64,000 nt of DNA from positions 186,422 through 250,421 of the forward strand of contig VSDK01027264.1 of NCBI GenBank assembly GCA_009767595.1. Reading direction: 5' to 3'. The translations under genes were made by a program, and so were the position numbers. The notes below the pieces were generated by a model. It made no database searches and was not told the origin of the DNA. It saw nothing but the letters and a program-made list of their open reading frames with translations. This document shows positions 23,300 through 35,602 of this stretch, piece after piece. This DNA comes from Symbiodinium kawagutii. Taxonomy: Eukaryota > Sar > Dinophyceae > Suessiales > Symbiodiniaceae. Numbering within the stretch: the first letter of the stretch is position 1; every line of letters begins with the position of its first letter.

Positions 23300-24415
23300 G
23301 TTTCGACAAAACCTCGATGAAACCATCATGAAACCATGATGAAACCATGATGAAACCATGAAACATGAAACCCCGTGGATGCATTCGACAGCTTTCATGA
23401 TGCTTTCATGATCTTTTCATCGTGTTTCTATTTAAATCATCAGATACTGCTCGTGTAGATAGTGGTGAATGATTCATAAGAACAGCAAGTTGGGGGTACC
23501 GCTCGGTTTCTGACATGAAATTTCGAGAAGAGATCAAAAAATCTACTCCCATCAATCTGTGGAAAGAAAGTTCTAAAGGGTCATAGATCAAAGACATGGT
23601 GGCTTCCTCTACATGATTGTTCTCACAATCAAAATGAACGGGTTGGAGTGCTTTAGGGCCATCCTCGTGTATGCATAAGTACGTGTGTATGTACATTCAT
23701 AAGTGCACATGGAATCCATCGTACACCCAAATGGATATGCACTGTTTAGCGCACATTTGAATTAAATTCTAAAATCAATTATGCATACCAAGTATCCATT
23801 ATGTGGCATGTTGATGTCATGAAACGGCTATTTGTGCAAATCCTGCGCTCGTCATGAACGTACGAAAATCAAGAGGAATAGCAGAACGCTCTTTGTTGGG
23901 CATCTTCATCTGCCCACTTTGGGGTTCAATGATGACCAATACTTATTGATCATCGTTGGCAATGCTTTGTTGCTCAGTGTGACTAGCAATAAGTATTCAC
24001 CAGCCCCAGTATCTTTGCTATGGATGATCTCTGAACACAGGTTATTGATTACTTATTGAATCGGTTTTTGATGGTTCTTAGAGTCTTAGAGGTTGTTTTC
24101 GTCCATCGTTGCCCTCCAACCCGGGTGGGTCCTGTGGTTTGCCAGCGGAAGAAGTGCCTTCGGAGTGTCCATGGCTGGTTGAGGGCTGCGGCTGGATGGC
24201 GGATCATGTGAGTTCAAAATGAGTGACATGGTGGCTGTGGGGTGATGGCGGTTGATAGTGTTTGAGCTGGTTGTGGATCATCCACAAACCAATAACAAGG
24301 AGCGACAAGAGCGATTGAATAATGGCGAATCAGTTATATCCAGCAGGCAAAGGGCTTGCCGCCACCAATAGTTCTGCTTGAAACCGCTGGAAACTCCACA
24401 TCAAGGGCTCCACCA
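23300..24415. other. AT-rich, no supported gene
   Basis: Starts with short imperfect repeats of ATGAAACC at 23322-23372. A plus-strand GC island at 24110-24200 (PSNPGGSCGLPAEEVPSE) could be exonic but lacks clear splice context. Nothing else was recognised. Confidence 0.25.
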
Positions 24416-24512
24416 CTATGCCCATCCTTTAAGCAATGTCAAGCCCCTCAGTCGCCGCCCCACCTCGCTTGGGTACAGCTGTCCTGGCGCGTCTCCGATT
24501 CCCAAGGAGCAC
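24416..24512 (-). CDS. Candidate terminal exon, unknown protein
   Basis: After CCTCAG|G, 32 codons ending in TAG encode CSLGIGDAPGQLYPSEVGRR and a short basic tail. Length and acceptor fit a last exon; the plus strand is also open here, so strand is not certain. Confidence 0.3.
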
Positions 24513-27500
24513 CTGAGGATCACCTGATCACCTACGCACTTTCCCTTCGACCGAATCGATCCCACCGATCCCACCGATCCCACTGCTCAGTGAGTTGGCT
24601 TAAAGACATCTGGGGATCACAGCAAGATGAGGGCATCTGATTACGTGGATGCCACGCTCTTCAATCTGCCGGAGATGCTGCAGATGCTTCTGCCACACAG
24701 GAAAAGTCAAAGCAAGCACCTCGGGAGAAAAATAACTTGAAACGCCGCAAGATTTGAAAAAAAACTTCATCGCAACAAGATTAAAGCAAGACTTGAAACA
24801 GAGGTGCCTTGAAAATCTTGAAAGATGAAACTTAAGCAAGTCTCTCTTGAAAACGCCTTGAAATCTTTCTGCTTTGTCTGAACGAAAGTTGACTTCGACT
24901 CGTTGCGAGTCGTTGCGAGTCGTTGAGCCGGTCACACACTTCGTCTCAGTGTCGGACCTCGCAAGCCATGACCTGCACCTGTTGCCTGGCATCGGTCACC
25001 ATCGATGCCCAAGCATGGGGAAGACCATGGATTGTTGGATCAATCAGATGTAGATCAATGAATTGATCATTCTATCATTCTATCTATAATGATTGAAATT
25101 CTAGTTTCCAAGATGATCAAATATTCTAATTTCTCGGAATTCCATGGATCGCGAATGGGGAGAAGCACCTGAAGCAGCACATGAGACATGACATGGATCC
25201 ACCAGATCAGAGCAATCTGCACACTTTTTTCATTTTGGCTGCCAACCCTGTGCGCAATTTTGGGACGCTCTCCAGTGTTGCAACTTGACTGCAAGCTCTG
25301 ACAAACATCTCTGATGATCTGCATAAGTTGCATGGCTTGGTCTAGACACAAGGATTGCAGGCAAGGTGCCCAAACCAATGGCAGCAAAACCCATGGTCCA
25401 ACTATCTCATTTGGTCCACGGATTAGCTGCTGGCCCACATGAGGCCGGTGTTGTTTTGGACACAACGTAAGCCTTCTGGCAAACCAAGCACCTGTGATGC
25501 ACCTGTGCTATGCTTGGCCAAAGATAAGGGCGGCACGGCACGTTGTTTCACAACAATTCAAGGCCGCTGTACTTGGAGACGAAAGCGCTGAAGAAAACAT
25601 GCTGCACATTGCTGGTGCAGTGCACTATGGCAGCACCTATGGCAGCACCTATGGCAGAACCACGTAAAGGAAAAGGGCCACCAGGCAACAGAACAGCAGG
25701 ACCACCTTGGAGAAAGCACATCTACCGCTTCCATCGAAACGAAGTGTCTGGCATCTGAGCCCTCCGGCAGAAAACCACAAGCAGCGATTTTGGTTCATCG
25801 CAGTCAAAGCAGTTAGGCGCCTTGGCCAACTCCCAGGTTCAGTTGACATAGTTGATATTGCATCCGCATTATCAAAATCAGTGACCTATATATATATATA
25901 TCAAAATCATACTTGACATAGCATTATCAAAATGTGTATTTCAATAATTGTAGATGATCTATAGAATTGTCCGAAACAAATCAGTGACCATCGTCAAAAA
26001 GATGATATGCATCGCTTCCGTACAGCTGATACTTGGGCGCCCAAACCGACTCGCTCGATGCAAACGGGAAGCTGTTCGATCAGACGTCTGCAGGGTTGGA
26101 GACACTTTCGGCATGTGCGGTTTGTCCTTTAAGGTGTAGAAATTTGGACATCCCCAGGATTCAGCTAGAGTTTACTTATGAGAATACTCCAGGTTTAAAA
26201 GAACAAGTTCAGTTCTCCCATTTATCTGTGAATCTTTTCAACTGAAGCACCATCCCACCTCACAACGTCAATGCAAAAAAAAATGGAGTGCTGACCAGTT
26301 GGCGGCAGGATCATAGCTTCTCAGACCAGTAGACGTCATAGCTGGTAGTAGTAAACGTTTAAGTATTACATACTATGACAAGCTGATAAATGAGTTGAAG
26401 GAGCTGGTGAATGCAGTGGAGTTTAACACAAGTTCCTGGTGGCGACCTCCAATATGCGCCTGGTTCACGTCATCCAGAAGCCGGTTTTGCATTGAAACCT
26501 CCCCACGAATCGCGTGACCAACCTGCCACCGCGGTTTATACACTGCTTCGCATGTTGATTCCTGTGCGACACAAACCGTCAGCTCATTTTATCTTTGGTT
26601 TCAGAGACCAGAAAAAAATTCCCGGTCATGGCCGTGTCATCTCATACGATGGAATAGTGCAATGATTAAGCTCTGGGATCTCAACTTGCTAGATGTTTGC
26701 AGACTCAAAAAACATTGAAAATATATGAAAATATCAAAGGCTGAAAATGCATCTACGGCCACACAGATCTGACAGTGGTAGAAACGTGTGCCCGTTTGAT
26801 TCTGTGTTGACGTACACCGGCGTCCCATACGATGCCTCCCGCAGATTGTTGATTGAGCCTTCCAATTGCGCAAGGGGCGCATCCATTGCCCTGCGACACC
26901 AACCAAGAGTGCGCGATGATCAACTTTTTAGCGCAAACAAAAATCTCGCTAGAGACTAGGACCAAAAGGCCCAGAACTGAGGACATGATGAAATGACATG
27001 AAATGACCTACCGAGCATAACCCATCTCCCCCTTTTCTCCTCATCTGCTGTTCCTGTCGCTCCATCATTTGCCGCTGCGAGACCTCATGCTAAACCGCAC
27101 TTCATTCACGAGATTCACGAGATTCATCTAGGTGATGTAGGTTCTTGAACAATCGCTACAGCATGCAGCCCATGGATGGGCCAATAGAGATGGGGAGAAA
27201 GAGAAGGTTGCCGAGGCAGGTTGTGGCAGCGGTGCTGGCGTGTTGGGCATGGTCTGCGAGTCTCGTGTGAGTCTCAAAGTGCTGATAGAAATCAAACTCA
27301 CAGAGGGCACAAATGGGCACAGGCAATTGTGGATACCTATTCCTAGCTGTGCCACAATGAGGGAAGAGGAGTCTGATGAACTCCATGTGCACTTCTTTTT
27401 ATCGTGTCTCTTCTTTTTCTCGTCCAATTTTTCTCACTGAACCGAACCAGGACACTGCGATGCACCAATTGATTCAGGGTCTCTTGTCTCTTGTCAACAG

Positions 27501-28110
27501 GATTTCTGTCCCAAGACCACTGGTTTCCTGTCACGTTGAAGCGTGCGTTGCTGTAGCTGCTCTTATTTTTGTCCAACTTTCGTTGGCATCGGGGCTGTGG
27601 CAGTAGTTGTTGTTGCTGTGGATGTAGTTGTTGTTGCTGCTGGTGCTGTTGCTGTCGTTGTTATTGCACTCTTGTTGTGCTCACTGTGATTTATGCAGTT
27701 CCGTTGTTGTTGCCATGGTTCTGGCTACTGCTATTTGCGTTGCCAATAGTATTGCCATTGCTGTTGTTCAAATGTGATTCTGCTGGCCTATGTTCTGCCA
27801 TTTGAATTTGAAGAAAGAATGTGAGACGAACAAGTTGCAAGTTGCAAGCCCTCGATTTGGTTGACAACAGCCATTTCAATGGTGACGGTCTCGCATGGTC
27901 TCAGCAAGTAGCCGGTTGCATCTCCGCACCTGGTCGAGGTGTCATGGACAGCTGCGTTGAGCTACCAACAATCAGCCGGCCTCGATCAGGATTCGCATTG
28001 CCTTAGCACTCCAAAAGCATATCATTTGGCAGCGCTGATGGTTAGTGGGAACCATGCCATTTGTACGGCGGGAGATGTAAGGAGATGTAGGAAGATGTAG
28101 GGGGACACCA
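24513..28110. other. Long interval with scattered candidate exons on both strands
   Basis: Plus 25563-25667 (35 codons to TAA after TTCAAG|G) contains GDESAEENMLHIAGAVHYGS and ends with GSTYGSTYG repeats. Minus 25067-25465 is open for 132 codons with a central QAMQLMQIIRDVCQSLQSS. Plus 26411-26665 and 26747-26959 are open and moderately protein-like. A minus mini-exon near 24650-24700 reads KHLQHLRQIEERGIH. At 27600-27760 imperfect TTGTTGCTG repeats give poly-Val/poly-Cys frames. No motif identifies a family. Confidence 0.3.
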
Positions 28111-28119
28111 TGGGCCCCT

Positions 28120-28402
28120 TTTGGAGATTTTTGGAGCGCCTTGACGAACTGGACACAGCACATGTCTTCCAAGAATCCCAACCATTCGAACCGTTGGTCT
28201 GCGGAGTTCGCTGAAGGCGCCTTTGAATCTCTTCATATTTGGCCCGGACCTGGCGCCACTCCCCACCGAAGCATCGAGTCATGCGAGTGACATAGAGAGT
28301 TACGTCCTTGGAGACAGCTCTACTGGCATAGCAACTGACGGCCTCTGCAAGCTCAGCCTGAACGGCAGGTTGTGTATGGCAGTGCACCTTCCCCTCCTTC
28401 AA
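28120..28402 (-). CDS. Exon of unknown protein
   Basis: A long minus-strand open stretch with a balanced helical reading: AELAEAVSCYASRAVSKDVT, then TRCFGGEWRQVRAKYEEIQR and RRLQRTPQTNG. The frame is open to 28022 but becomes low-complexity below about 28120 (GGAGATGTA repeats at 28071-28100), where a donor is expected. No domain recognised. Confidence 0.4.
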
Positions 28403-29074
28403 GAAGGACCCTTTGAATCAAAACACAGGGCATGGAACATCATGGAACCATCTGGAGAGAGGGGTAGATTCGAAACACTGTTTATATACCTGTCAGCGCC
28501 TGATTCTCAGCACTCTTGCTGCTCAAACCTTAGTGGGACTCACACAAACCCAAACGAGGTGAAGCACCGTGAAGCCACGTGATGCCATGTGAAGCTTTTG
28601 TTTTGCTGGTTTGAAGGGTGGCCTTGGAAGTCACATCGATGCTGCATATGTTCAAACCATGCTTTCCTTGGTACAGCATACTGAGGAACGAACTGTCCAA
28701 ATGACGCTGCGACCCGTCAAGGCTGTTCTTCAAGAGACCTGCCTTCCAAGAAACGCAGGTAGAAGATGGTAGAAGCTGGTAGAAGTACTACTTGACTCGG
28801 CTGAGGCAGCACTCGACACCGAACCTTGCCCCGGACTTCAGCAATTTTTAGCTGTCGCTGGCCTCACAAAGCACGCTTCATCAGCTCGCAACGGGTGATG
28901 GATCCGAACCAATGATTCTCATTTGATCCAGAACAAAGCGATGTAAGAATATATATAAACATAAAGATAGTCACGTTTTGAGTAAGGAAATCTTCACTTC
29001 CAAAGAGAATGGCCACCATGAAATCTTCCTATGGACTTCCCATCTCCAAATCTTCCTATGGACTCAGATGATCT

Positions 29075-29600
29075 CAGATGTGCGCTTCGCTGGGCGTCTT
29101 CAGTGAGGAGATCCAGCTTTTCGAGGTCTCCCTGGACCTCCCCAGGGCAAATGAAACAAATGTCAAAAGCTCTTAACAGAAAGCATCTACATCAAGTAAA
29201 AGCTCTAAAACCAAAAGATTCGTATTTTCATAACATAGTGATAAAACCATGTACAACGATGTAAAACGATCTTCTTGTTCCCACACTAAGTTCTGAATGC
29301 GCCAGCTCCCCACCTCAGCAGCTCTTGCCTTCACTCGCTGAAGTTCTTCTCGCCATCTTGCGATCTGATCCTCGTTGCACCAAAGGATACGAAAGGAAAA
29401 GGCAAAAAAAGGCAAAGATGGGCAAAGGCCTAAGGAAAACGAAGGATCTGATCCTTTGTGATGACTCCTGTGATGACTCCTTTGATGTCTGTGACTTCCA
29501 CTTTCTCTAAGGATGTGACAGACATGACAGCCTTGCTCGTGCCCAAAGCGCTGGCCACAATTCTTATCTGTCCAAGTTGATGAACTTCTAGCGCTACTGT
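29075..29600 (-). CDS. Uncharacterised split gene with a coiled-coil exon
   Basis: Exon 29314-29370 is 19 codons (DQIARWREELQRVKARAAE) between GAG|G and GAG|GTGGGG: a clear coiled coil. Upstream on the same strand, about 29430-29600 reads GTSKAVMSVTSLEKVEVTDI. Downstream, about 29075-29131 after CCAG|G reads GDLEKLDLLTEDAQRSAHL. The three are co-linear and could be one gene; outer boundaries are not resolved. No family recognised. Confidence 0.45.
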
Positions 29601-29699
29601 CCTGCTCATCTGTGTGTGCGCGTGTGGGTGTGTGGGTGTGTCTCTTCTGTTGAGTTCTGAGCTGCAAGCTATTTTCAGTTTCAAGATCGCGCCACTAAG

Positions 29700-30973
29700 A
29701 TCACCCAAGAAAAAAATTCTCTCTCTCTCTCTCTCTCTTTCTCTCTTCTTCTCAACAAGTTGAGTCTTTCTCTCTCTTTTTTCAGAAATATTGAGTTTTG
29801 TGCTGCCCCGTGACCATGTTCTCTTCGGTTTCTCAGATCTGCCGCTGGTTGTGCGTGAATTCACTGCGAGCTGTTCGAGCCCAACCGCGGAGACGTCAGC
29901 TGAAATCTGCCCTGTTTCCAAAGCCTCTTGTGGATAGGTCTTTCATTGAAAACATCCTGAAAGTAGAGCTTGCAATCACAATCCACATTGAAACAAGAGT
30001 CGACCAAAATCTTCGAACTAACAATAAGTAACAAGTAGAAGATAATAGGATCACAACAGACCAACCAATGCTCTTGGATTCCATTGGTTCTGGTTGCACA
30101 GAACGAGTCCGAGCATGCTCCAAACATAGGCAGCCAGACCCGCTTCCTGTCTTCCCCACCATGCGTGCCTTGTGATTTGCTGAAACGACGGATCCAAGTT
30201 GTCTTTGGGAAGATGGTTGTTGAGTTTGTGCTGTGCCGCTGTGCTTCTTATGATTTTCTTCAAAGCTTGTGCTTCTTATGATGTTCTCAGCTCTTCTGAA
30301 ATCGTCTTCTTTCTTCTTTTTACTTTCTCATTTTCTTTGAAGCTTGTGTATTCTTCTTATGAATTGTGTTTTCTCTCACAGCTTGGTGCTGCTTGGTGGC
30401 GAGTAAGCCTTCAACCAAACTCTGCTCGTAGACTTGAAGGGAGTATCTGAGGCAGAAGTTGAAGTCTTCCAAGGAGCAAAGGCAAAAGAAAAGGATAGAT
30501 TAGAAAGGAAGAAAGCTTAGCAGAAAGCTTAAGAAAGTCGCTGAAAAAGACTGATACCAGAGACAGAAAGGATAAAGAAAGCGTAAAGACCTCATTTCTT
30601 AAAGGTGCAGGAGCTAAGCTCAGAAGCTATGTCAAAGCTATGTCAAGCAACCTCCTGAAATCAGCGCGCCTGGATTGCCGATGCTGTGCTATCAATGCCA
30701 GAAGAAGTGTTGCCTGGTCGCCAAATCTCCATATTCAAAAGGTTCACAACCAAGGTCCATGCTCATCATTGTCCCCACCAACTGTTGTAACATGGTCCAT
30801 TGCCATTTGTATCTTCTTTGATCATGAATTTTCTATCATGACCAAATGACCGTTCAGTGACCATTGAACTGACAACTGGAAACGGATCCACCAGACCGAA
30901 ACTGAATGGTTAACCAACCATTGTTCCCATTGGTAACCAACCATTGGTGACTGATCCACCATAGCCCAGTGAC
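29700..30973. other. CT-rich microsatellite and candidate coding islands
   Basis: A (CT)n/(TCTTT) tract at 29718-29790 is followed by AT-rich sequence. Possible minus exon at about 30650-30715 (ATLLLALIAQHRQSRRADF after CGACCAG). Nothing with a recognised domain. Confidence 0.25.
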
Positions 30974-31060
30974 CTCAAGCGCCGTGCCATCGCTGTCATC
31001 TCTGAGGACCCTCACCGCATCTGCCCCCGCTTGGGGTGATACAAAGCCATTCAAAACTTC
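30974..31060 (-). CDS. Internal exon, unknown protein
   Basis: 29 codons exactly, between CTCCAG|G and CTTGAG|GTCACT, reading EVLNGFVSPQAGADAVRVLR followed by an acidic DDSD segment. Splice signals and phase are good. Surrounding sequence is AT-rich with ACCATTGGT repeats. No family recognised. Confidence 0.5.
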
Positions 31061-32208
31061 CTGGAGAGTCAAGGATCAACCAAAAAAACTCGTTTGAAAC
31101 AGATCCTTTCATTCTTTATGGCATGTTGCTGCAGTTTACAGGGGTGATTAAATGTAATGATTGAGAATCATTGGCAATGGCTGATCATATGCATCAATGG
31201 TCCTAAATGGTCATCAATGGTAGGTACCTATTCAAGGATGGTGAGAATTCTGTACTTCATCTCTGCTTTGAGAGTTGTGTACGAGAGAAGGGCATCTGCA
31301 CATCACCAACGGTACAATCTATTGCCAGGGGACTAAGTGGGAGAAAATACATGCCGTGAGGGAAAACTAAAGCTTCGCCCTATAAATCGCATGTCACCCA
31401 CTCAACCTGAAGAAGGCTGTTGAATGCTCAGCATCCTCGGAAATGAGGATGTCAAACCAAGCAGTGGCAAAACGAACCAAATTTAGATGTTTCATGATGC
31501 TTCTAAACATTCCTGAAAATGGTACAATTACTGTCTAGAAACAAGGACCGTAGCAACTGCACTGAAGCAAGATTTGGGCTGTGAGGCCGAGTTTGTTGGC
31601 GCAGTGTTGGCAAGATGATGACATGGACAAAGATGAAGAAGGCGATAAGGAGGGCCGGTCATTGGCAGAGACGGGTGGGGCTAAGGGTGAAGCAAATTGT
31701 GCAGAGCACAAGAAATTCCAGCACCACAAGCTAAACAGAGAAGCAAAGTCTGAAACTGAAGAGAGATAAGTCATGCTAAGTCCAACCTAAAGACTTTCCC
31801 TTGAAAGTCAATGCTGAACCCTGGCAATGCCTGTCCTCACCCTGCAGAAGTTGCGTAAAAGCTTTGATCGTCGCCGTTACAACAAGAAAAGGTCCCTGGA
31901 AGCGTTGCCGGTGCTGAGTCCTTCCCAAATGTCTTGACATGTCTCGATGTGTCTTGAGAAATGTCTTGATGAGCGGTGTGTGACCTTCCAAAATCAATTC
32001 CTCTGAAAACAAACGGGACTGTGATGAGTGGCGTGTGACTTTTCAAAACCTGTGCCTCCGAAAGAAAACGAGACAGTTGTGGAAGCCACCAGCGCTGAAG
32101 CACCTCCAGGACGATGAAGAACAGAGTACGTAAACGTGGCATGGTCAAATCACTAAATTTGAAGAAAGAAGTTGGTCAAATAGGTCATTCCAAAAAAAAC
32201 ATGTTTTA
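31061..32208. other. No confident gene
   Basis: A plus-strand acidic open stretch at 31581-31769 (DDDMDKDEEGDKEGRSLAET) could be an exon, but the opposite strand is open too. 31800-32150 is open on minus in two frames without a motif. Confidence 0.25.
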
Positions 32209-32563
32209 TTAGAGATTAGAAAAATAACATGGGTTTTTCATGGAAAAATTCTGAAGTTCTTGGCGATGCGCCTGCCGAGTGAGCTCCGGACTGAGAAGTG
32301 CCCGCGCCAGCACAGCCAGGAACACCTGGAGCAAGGCACCGGAGTCCAACGAAGGAGCCACCATTGCAATGTCCAGTGCTTCCAGTTTGACACGGAGAAA
32401 AACAAGAGAAACTGGAAACATTCCAAAGAAGTTGGAAGTTTCTTTCAGAGCAAGTTTCTTTAAGTCTCTTTCAGAGTTTCCAAATGTTTCTCATCCAAAT
32501 CACAGTGCAACGCATTGCCGTCGCCATCGAGCCTCAGGTGCTTCATGTGCCAAGCTCTTCTCA
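32209..32563 (-). CDS. Two candidate exons of a helical unknown protein
   Basis: The lower exon (about 32250-32410, frame closing at 32209) reads ALDIAMVAPSLDSGALLQVF and LAVLARALLSPELTRQAHRQ, like an armadillo or HEAT-type helical repeat. The upper (about 32461-32563) reads RRAWHMKHLRLDGDGNALHC. Strand and helix content are convincing; splice boundaries are not, and the two are in different frames. Confidence 0.4.
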
Positions 32564-32699
32564 GGTTCCTGACCATTGGTGACTGGGAAGCTTTGGTTCA
32601 CTCGAATCCTCCATGACTACCAATGATTATCGATGATTATCGATGTTGAGGAACTGGAATGCAAACGGACTAGAAATGGAAAAATGGCTATTGACTGGC

Positions 32700-32899
32700 A
32701 TGGAATGGCTATTGACGGTGAACCAGGTCTGTTACCAATGCTGAAACACATCCCTGAATCCCGCGCCAACTGTGCCTCCATCATCATTCGCATTGCCGAG
32801 GACATCGAAGGTGTGAACTCCGAGCTACCTGTGCAGCTACAGCAAGTCATCGAAAGTGGTCGTGCAGCAATTTCTGGGTTCCCTGAAGAACAGCTATAG
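32700..32899 (+). CDS. Candidate terminal exon, unknown protein
   Basis: A plus-strand frame ending in TAG with NCASIIIRIAEDIEGVNSEL and QQVIESGRAAISGFPEEQ: amphipathic helices. A CAG|GT acceptor at 32730 fits. No family recognised. Confidence 0.4.
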
Positions 32900-33345
32900 T
32901 AACTCGCTTATAACAAGAATGTTCACATGACCATAGGTCGCATGTCAACACCACTCCAATAGGGCCAGGAAGGCGTAACGCTGCACCACAGCAACTCAGA
33001 AACCTGCCCACTACGTCCATTGTTCAGTGAGACAGCCTCCCAACGGGAACGACAAGCTGTCATCCACTCCGAGAACCTCCAGGGGGGCCAAGTGGCAACA
33101 TTTGCCAAATCCAACAGCTGAAACTTGCGTCGGAAATGCATCATCTCGGCGATGCACAAAGAGCAGCACTTGGGATACGGACTCCAACCGGACTATCGGC
33201 GAAGTGTACCTGGCACAGGTTTTTTCAACTGCAGCATGTGTGACTCTAAAGGATGAGCACCAGGGTCAAGGGGAAATGTTTAGGCAGGAATGGTAGGTTG
33301 TCCACAAACATTCAAAAGACAACATCGAAAAATACGGTCCACTCA

Positions 33346-33582
33346 TCAGTTCATGAAGTCACTTGCGATAAGGTCCAACATCTGCTGTCGCACCCCGAGT
33401 TTTCTCAGTTGAGATGGAAGGAGACGCCTCGGTTCATCATCCGGTGTCATCCAGCAAACGTCACAACGGTGCTTGTTTCGGGTACACAGCTCGAAGCTCA
33501 CCCAAGTGCCCCGCCAAAAGCACTGGGACACAGTACCACCTTGCGAAACGCACAGAAAAGAGATGCTGCCTGTGAACATCAA
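33346..33582 (-). CDS. Terminal exon, Cys/Arg-rich unknown protein
   Basis: A minus-strand frame ending in TGA. It reads WRGTWVSFELCTRNKHRCDV, then CWMTPDDEPRRLLPSQLRKL and a short helix ending SDFMN. AAG|G or CCCAG acceptors lie at about 33545 and 33530. The CTRNKHRCDVC spacing hints at a metal site, but there are too few ligands to name a finger. Confidence 0.45.
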   Translation of the reverse strand: MMFTGSISFLCVSQGGTVSQCFWRGTWVSFELCTRNKHRCDVCWMTPDDEPRRLLPSQLRKLGVRQQMLDLIASDFMN

Positions 33583-33815
33583 AAGTTCAAAACCATTTCA
33601 GTGAGGCAACACAATGAGATTTCGGGTAACAACAAAAACCGCACAGTTCAGAGTTCCCCTCGCATTCCCATTTTGGAAAACTAGTTTTCACCCCAACCAT
33701 TATTAAGGTTCTATCAATTCAGGGCTGATAGTTGCTCCTACCAGCCACGGTAACTGCTGCCTTGACCCACCCCCAGTGTTGCTGCACTGGTGCAGATGTC
33801 TTTTGCCTTCTCCAG

Positions 33816-34063
33816 GTGCTGAGAATGACCCCACGAAGTCTTGGGGCCAACCCGAGAAATTTCACCCTGAAGTTCTCATCGTCCTAAAGAACTTCGACGT
33901 TTTGAAACATGTCGACTTATGGCGTTTCCTCAATGCGTTTCGTTTCTCGGGTGGCACCAAAAACTGCGACTCTGGTCAGGTGGTCGCTGACGCAGCAACT
34001 TCGGCTACCAGCAAGACTACAATGGTGAAACTACAGAAGCGACAACGGTACAACCCACGGTAA
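33816..34063 (+). CDS. Candidate exon, unknown protein
   Basis: A strong pyrimidine tract and CTCCAG|G precede an open plus frame of 82 codons to TAA: KFHPEVLIVLKNFDVLKHVD, then LWRFLNAFRFSGGTKN. It may instead end at a GTGGTC donor near 33981. No family recognised. Confidence 0.4.
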
Positions 34064-34238
34064 TCCACGGCAACAATGACGGCAAATGATGGTCCTATGA
34101 TGGTCTCATGGTCCTTTCATCATTGGCTTTTTGACTCAGTTCCAAAGAAAAACTATATTTGAATACATTTTCTCATATTTGCTCATATTTGCTCTAGTCA
34201 TCTAGTCACTAATCCTCTCAGTAGTCGCTCTTTGAGCT

Positions 34239-35602
34239 CTACCATTCCTCTTCTTCTTGCATTTTCAATGCTTCCTCCGCAGCTTTCAGCTGCTTCTCCT
34301 TGCGGCGTGGAATTGGTCGCAGCATGAGCTAAACTTTCTAAACGAGTCTTTTCGCTTACGGTGGTGTTTCTTCAAAACGTGGTGTTTCCCGCGCATGGGG
34401 TGTCACCAAATCCACTAAAATTGTTATCACGTTATCACTGTCAACCAGCGATTTGGAGTTCCACAACTCCCATGGTGTGCTCACCTATCTTCATTAGACC
34501 TGAAGCATCCTGGGCACTGGACCTGTACAGGTTCACACATTGGGCTTTGCATATCGTGCACTGCACTCCTTCTCAATCCGCTTTCGTTCTTCCTTTTCTC
34601 GCTCTTTTTGAATCCTGGTTTCCTGCATCAAACGTCTACAATCGGAAATTTGAACTGCAAACTACATCCGAATATGCACATACATCATATCATAAAATAT
34701 CATGAATTACGATACATGTAAAATACCACAAATGAAAAAAAAATGTATAGATGTCTGAGTTGTTTTTTGGTTTCTTCGAATTTGTGGAGCACGAATTGTG
34801 CTTGGGGCCTCCTCCTTGGCTCGCTGCTTCTCACGACCTCGCCAGTTCTTCCAAGCCCTGCTTCGCTGCAGCGCCTTTTCCATGTAGCCTCAGAAGTCAT
34901 CAGTTCGCTTCGCTTCTTCGCTTCGCTTCTGCGGTTCTTCGGACTTCTGATTCAAGGTGGCTGGTACCAGTATGCTTCAAAACGAGACGCAAAACGTCAT
35001 GGCTTTGCATTTTGGCTTTGAACTGGTACCCCCAATGAAGAGGATCCATATCCATTCGCATCTTTGGAGGATCCAGCAGAGTGGCGGAACATGGAGGCCA
35101 ACCTCTCAGGGCGCCTCCGAAGTTTACAAGATGCCAAGATATGCCAAGTGACGTCCAAATTTCAGCTTGTGTTTGTACTCATCCTTCGCAAACTCCTGCA
35201 AAAATGGTAGCAAGACCTCCCATTCTTTCATTGCTGTCTCAATGACGTGGTGGTATGATATGTCAAGGGTTGTCATGATCGGTACCATGCCGGCCGATTT
35301 CAACATTGAGCTGTGCCACTTGCGATCTCCGCTCACACAGGTGCTGGGGAGTGGTGATGGTGTACCCCGCTGATCACTTCAGCGCAAGTTGGCTCTACCG
35401 TGAGCCTGTGGAGGTAGCTCCGCCAATCCCTTCACACAACCTGAGTTTTCACTTCGAACAGAACAAACTGAGTTCATGGTGAGCTCTTTCCAGGCACAGC
35501 AGTGTTGAAACTCACAGTGCCCGTTCCAGACGTCGTATGAGAAGGTCGGCTTCAACCAACAAGACATCAACATCCATGGCAAACCCATTGATTCCAACAA
35601 AC
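34239..35602 (-). CDS. Six-exon gene, protein ending in a Lys/Glu/Arg-rich coiled coil; function unknown
   Basis: Exons, high to low: 35516-35602 (GINGFAMDVDVLLVEADLLI; perfect GTGAGT donor), 35153-35331 (MKEWEVLLPFLQEFAKDEYK), 34968-35114, 34809-34888 (KALQRSRAWKNWRGREKQRA), 34560-34622 (ETRIQKEREKEERKRIEKEC) and 34239-34328, ending RKEKQLKAAEEALKMQEEEE, Trp, stop. Codon phase matches at all five junctions; two donors are GC. The exons give 215 codons including the stop. The N-terminus, above 35602, was not found. The intron at 35115-35152 is only 38 bp and is the weakest call; a further small exon between the last two is possible. The highly charged C-terminal third suggests a structural or nucleic-acid-associated role, but I recognise no family. 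Confidence 0.65.

Noticed and set aside
27156..27392. Possible C2H2 zinc finger (CALCEFDFYQHFETHTRL) on minus
   Set aside because: Spacing between Cys and His pairs does not match C2H2 (x10 then x5), and no neighbouring finger exists.
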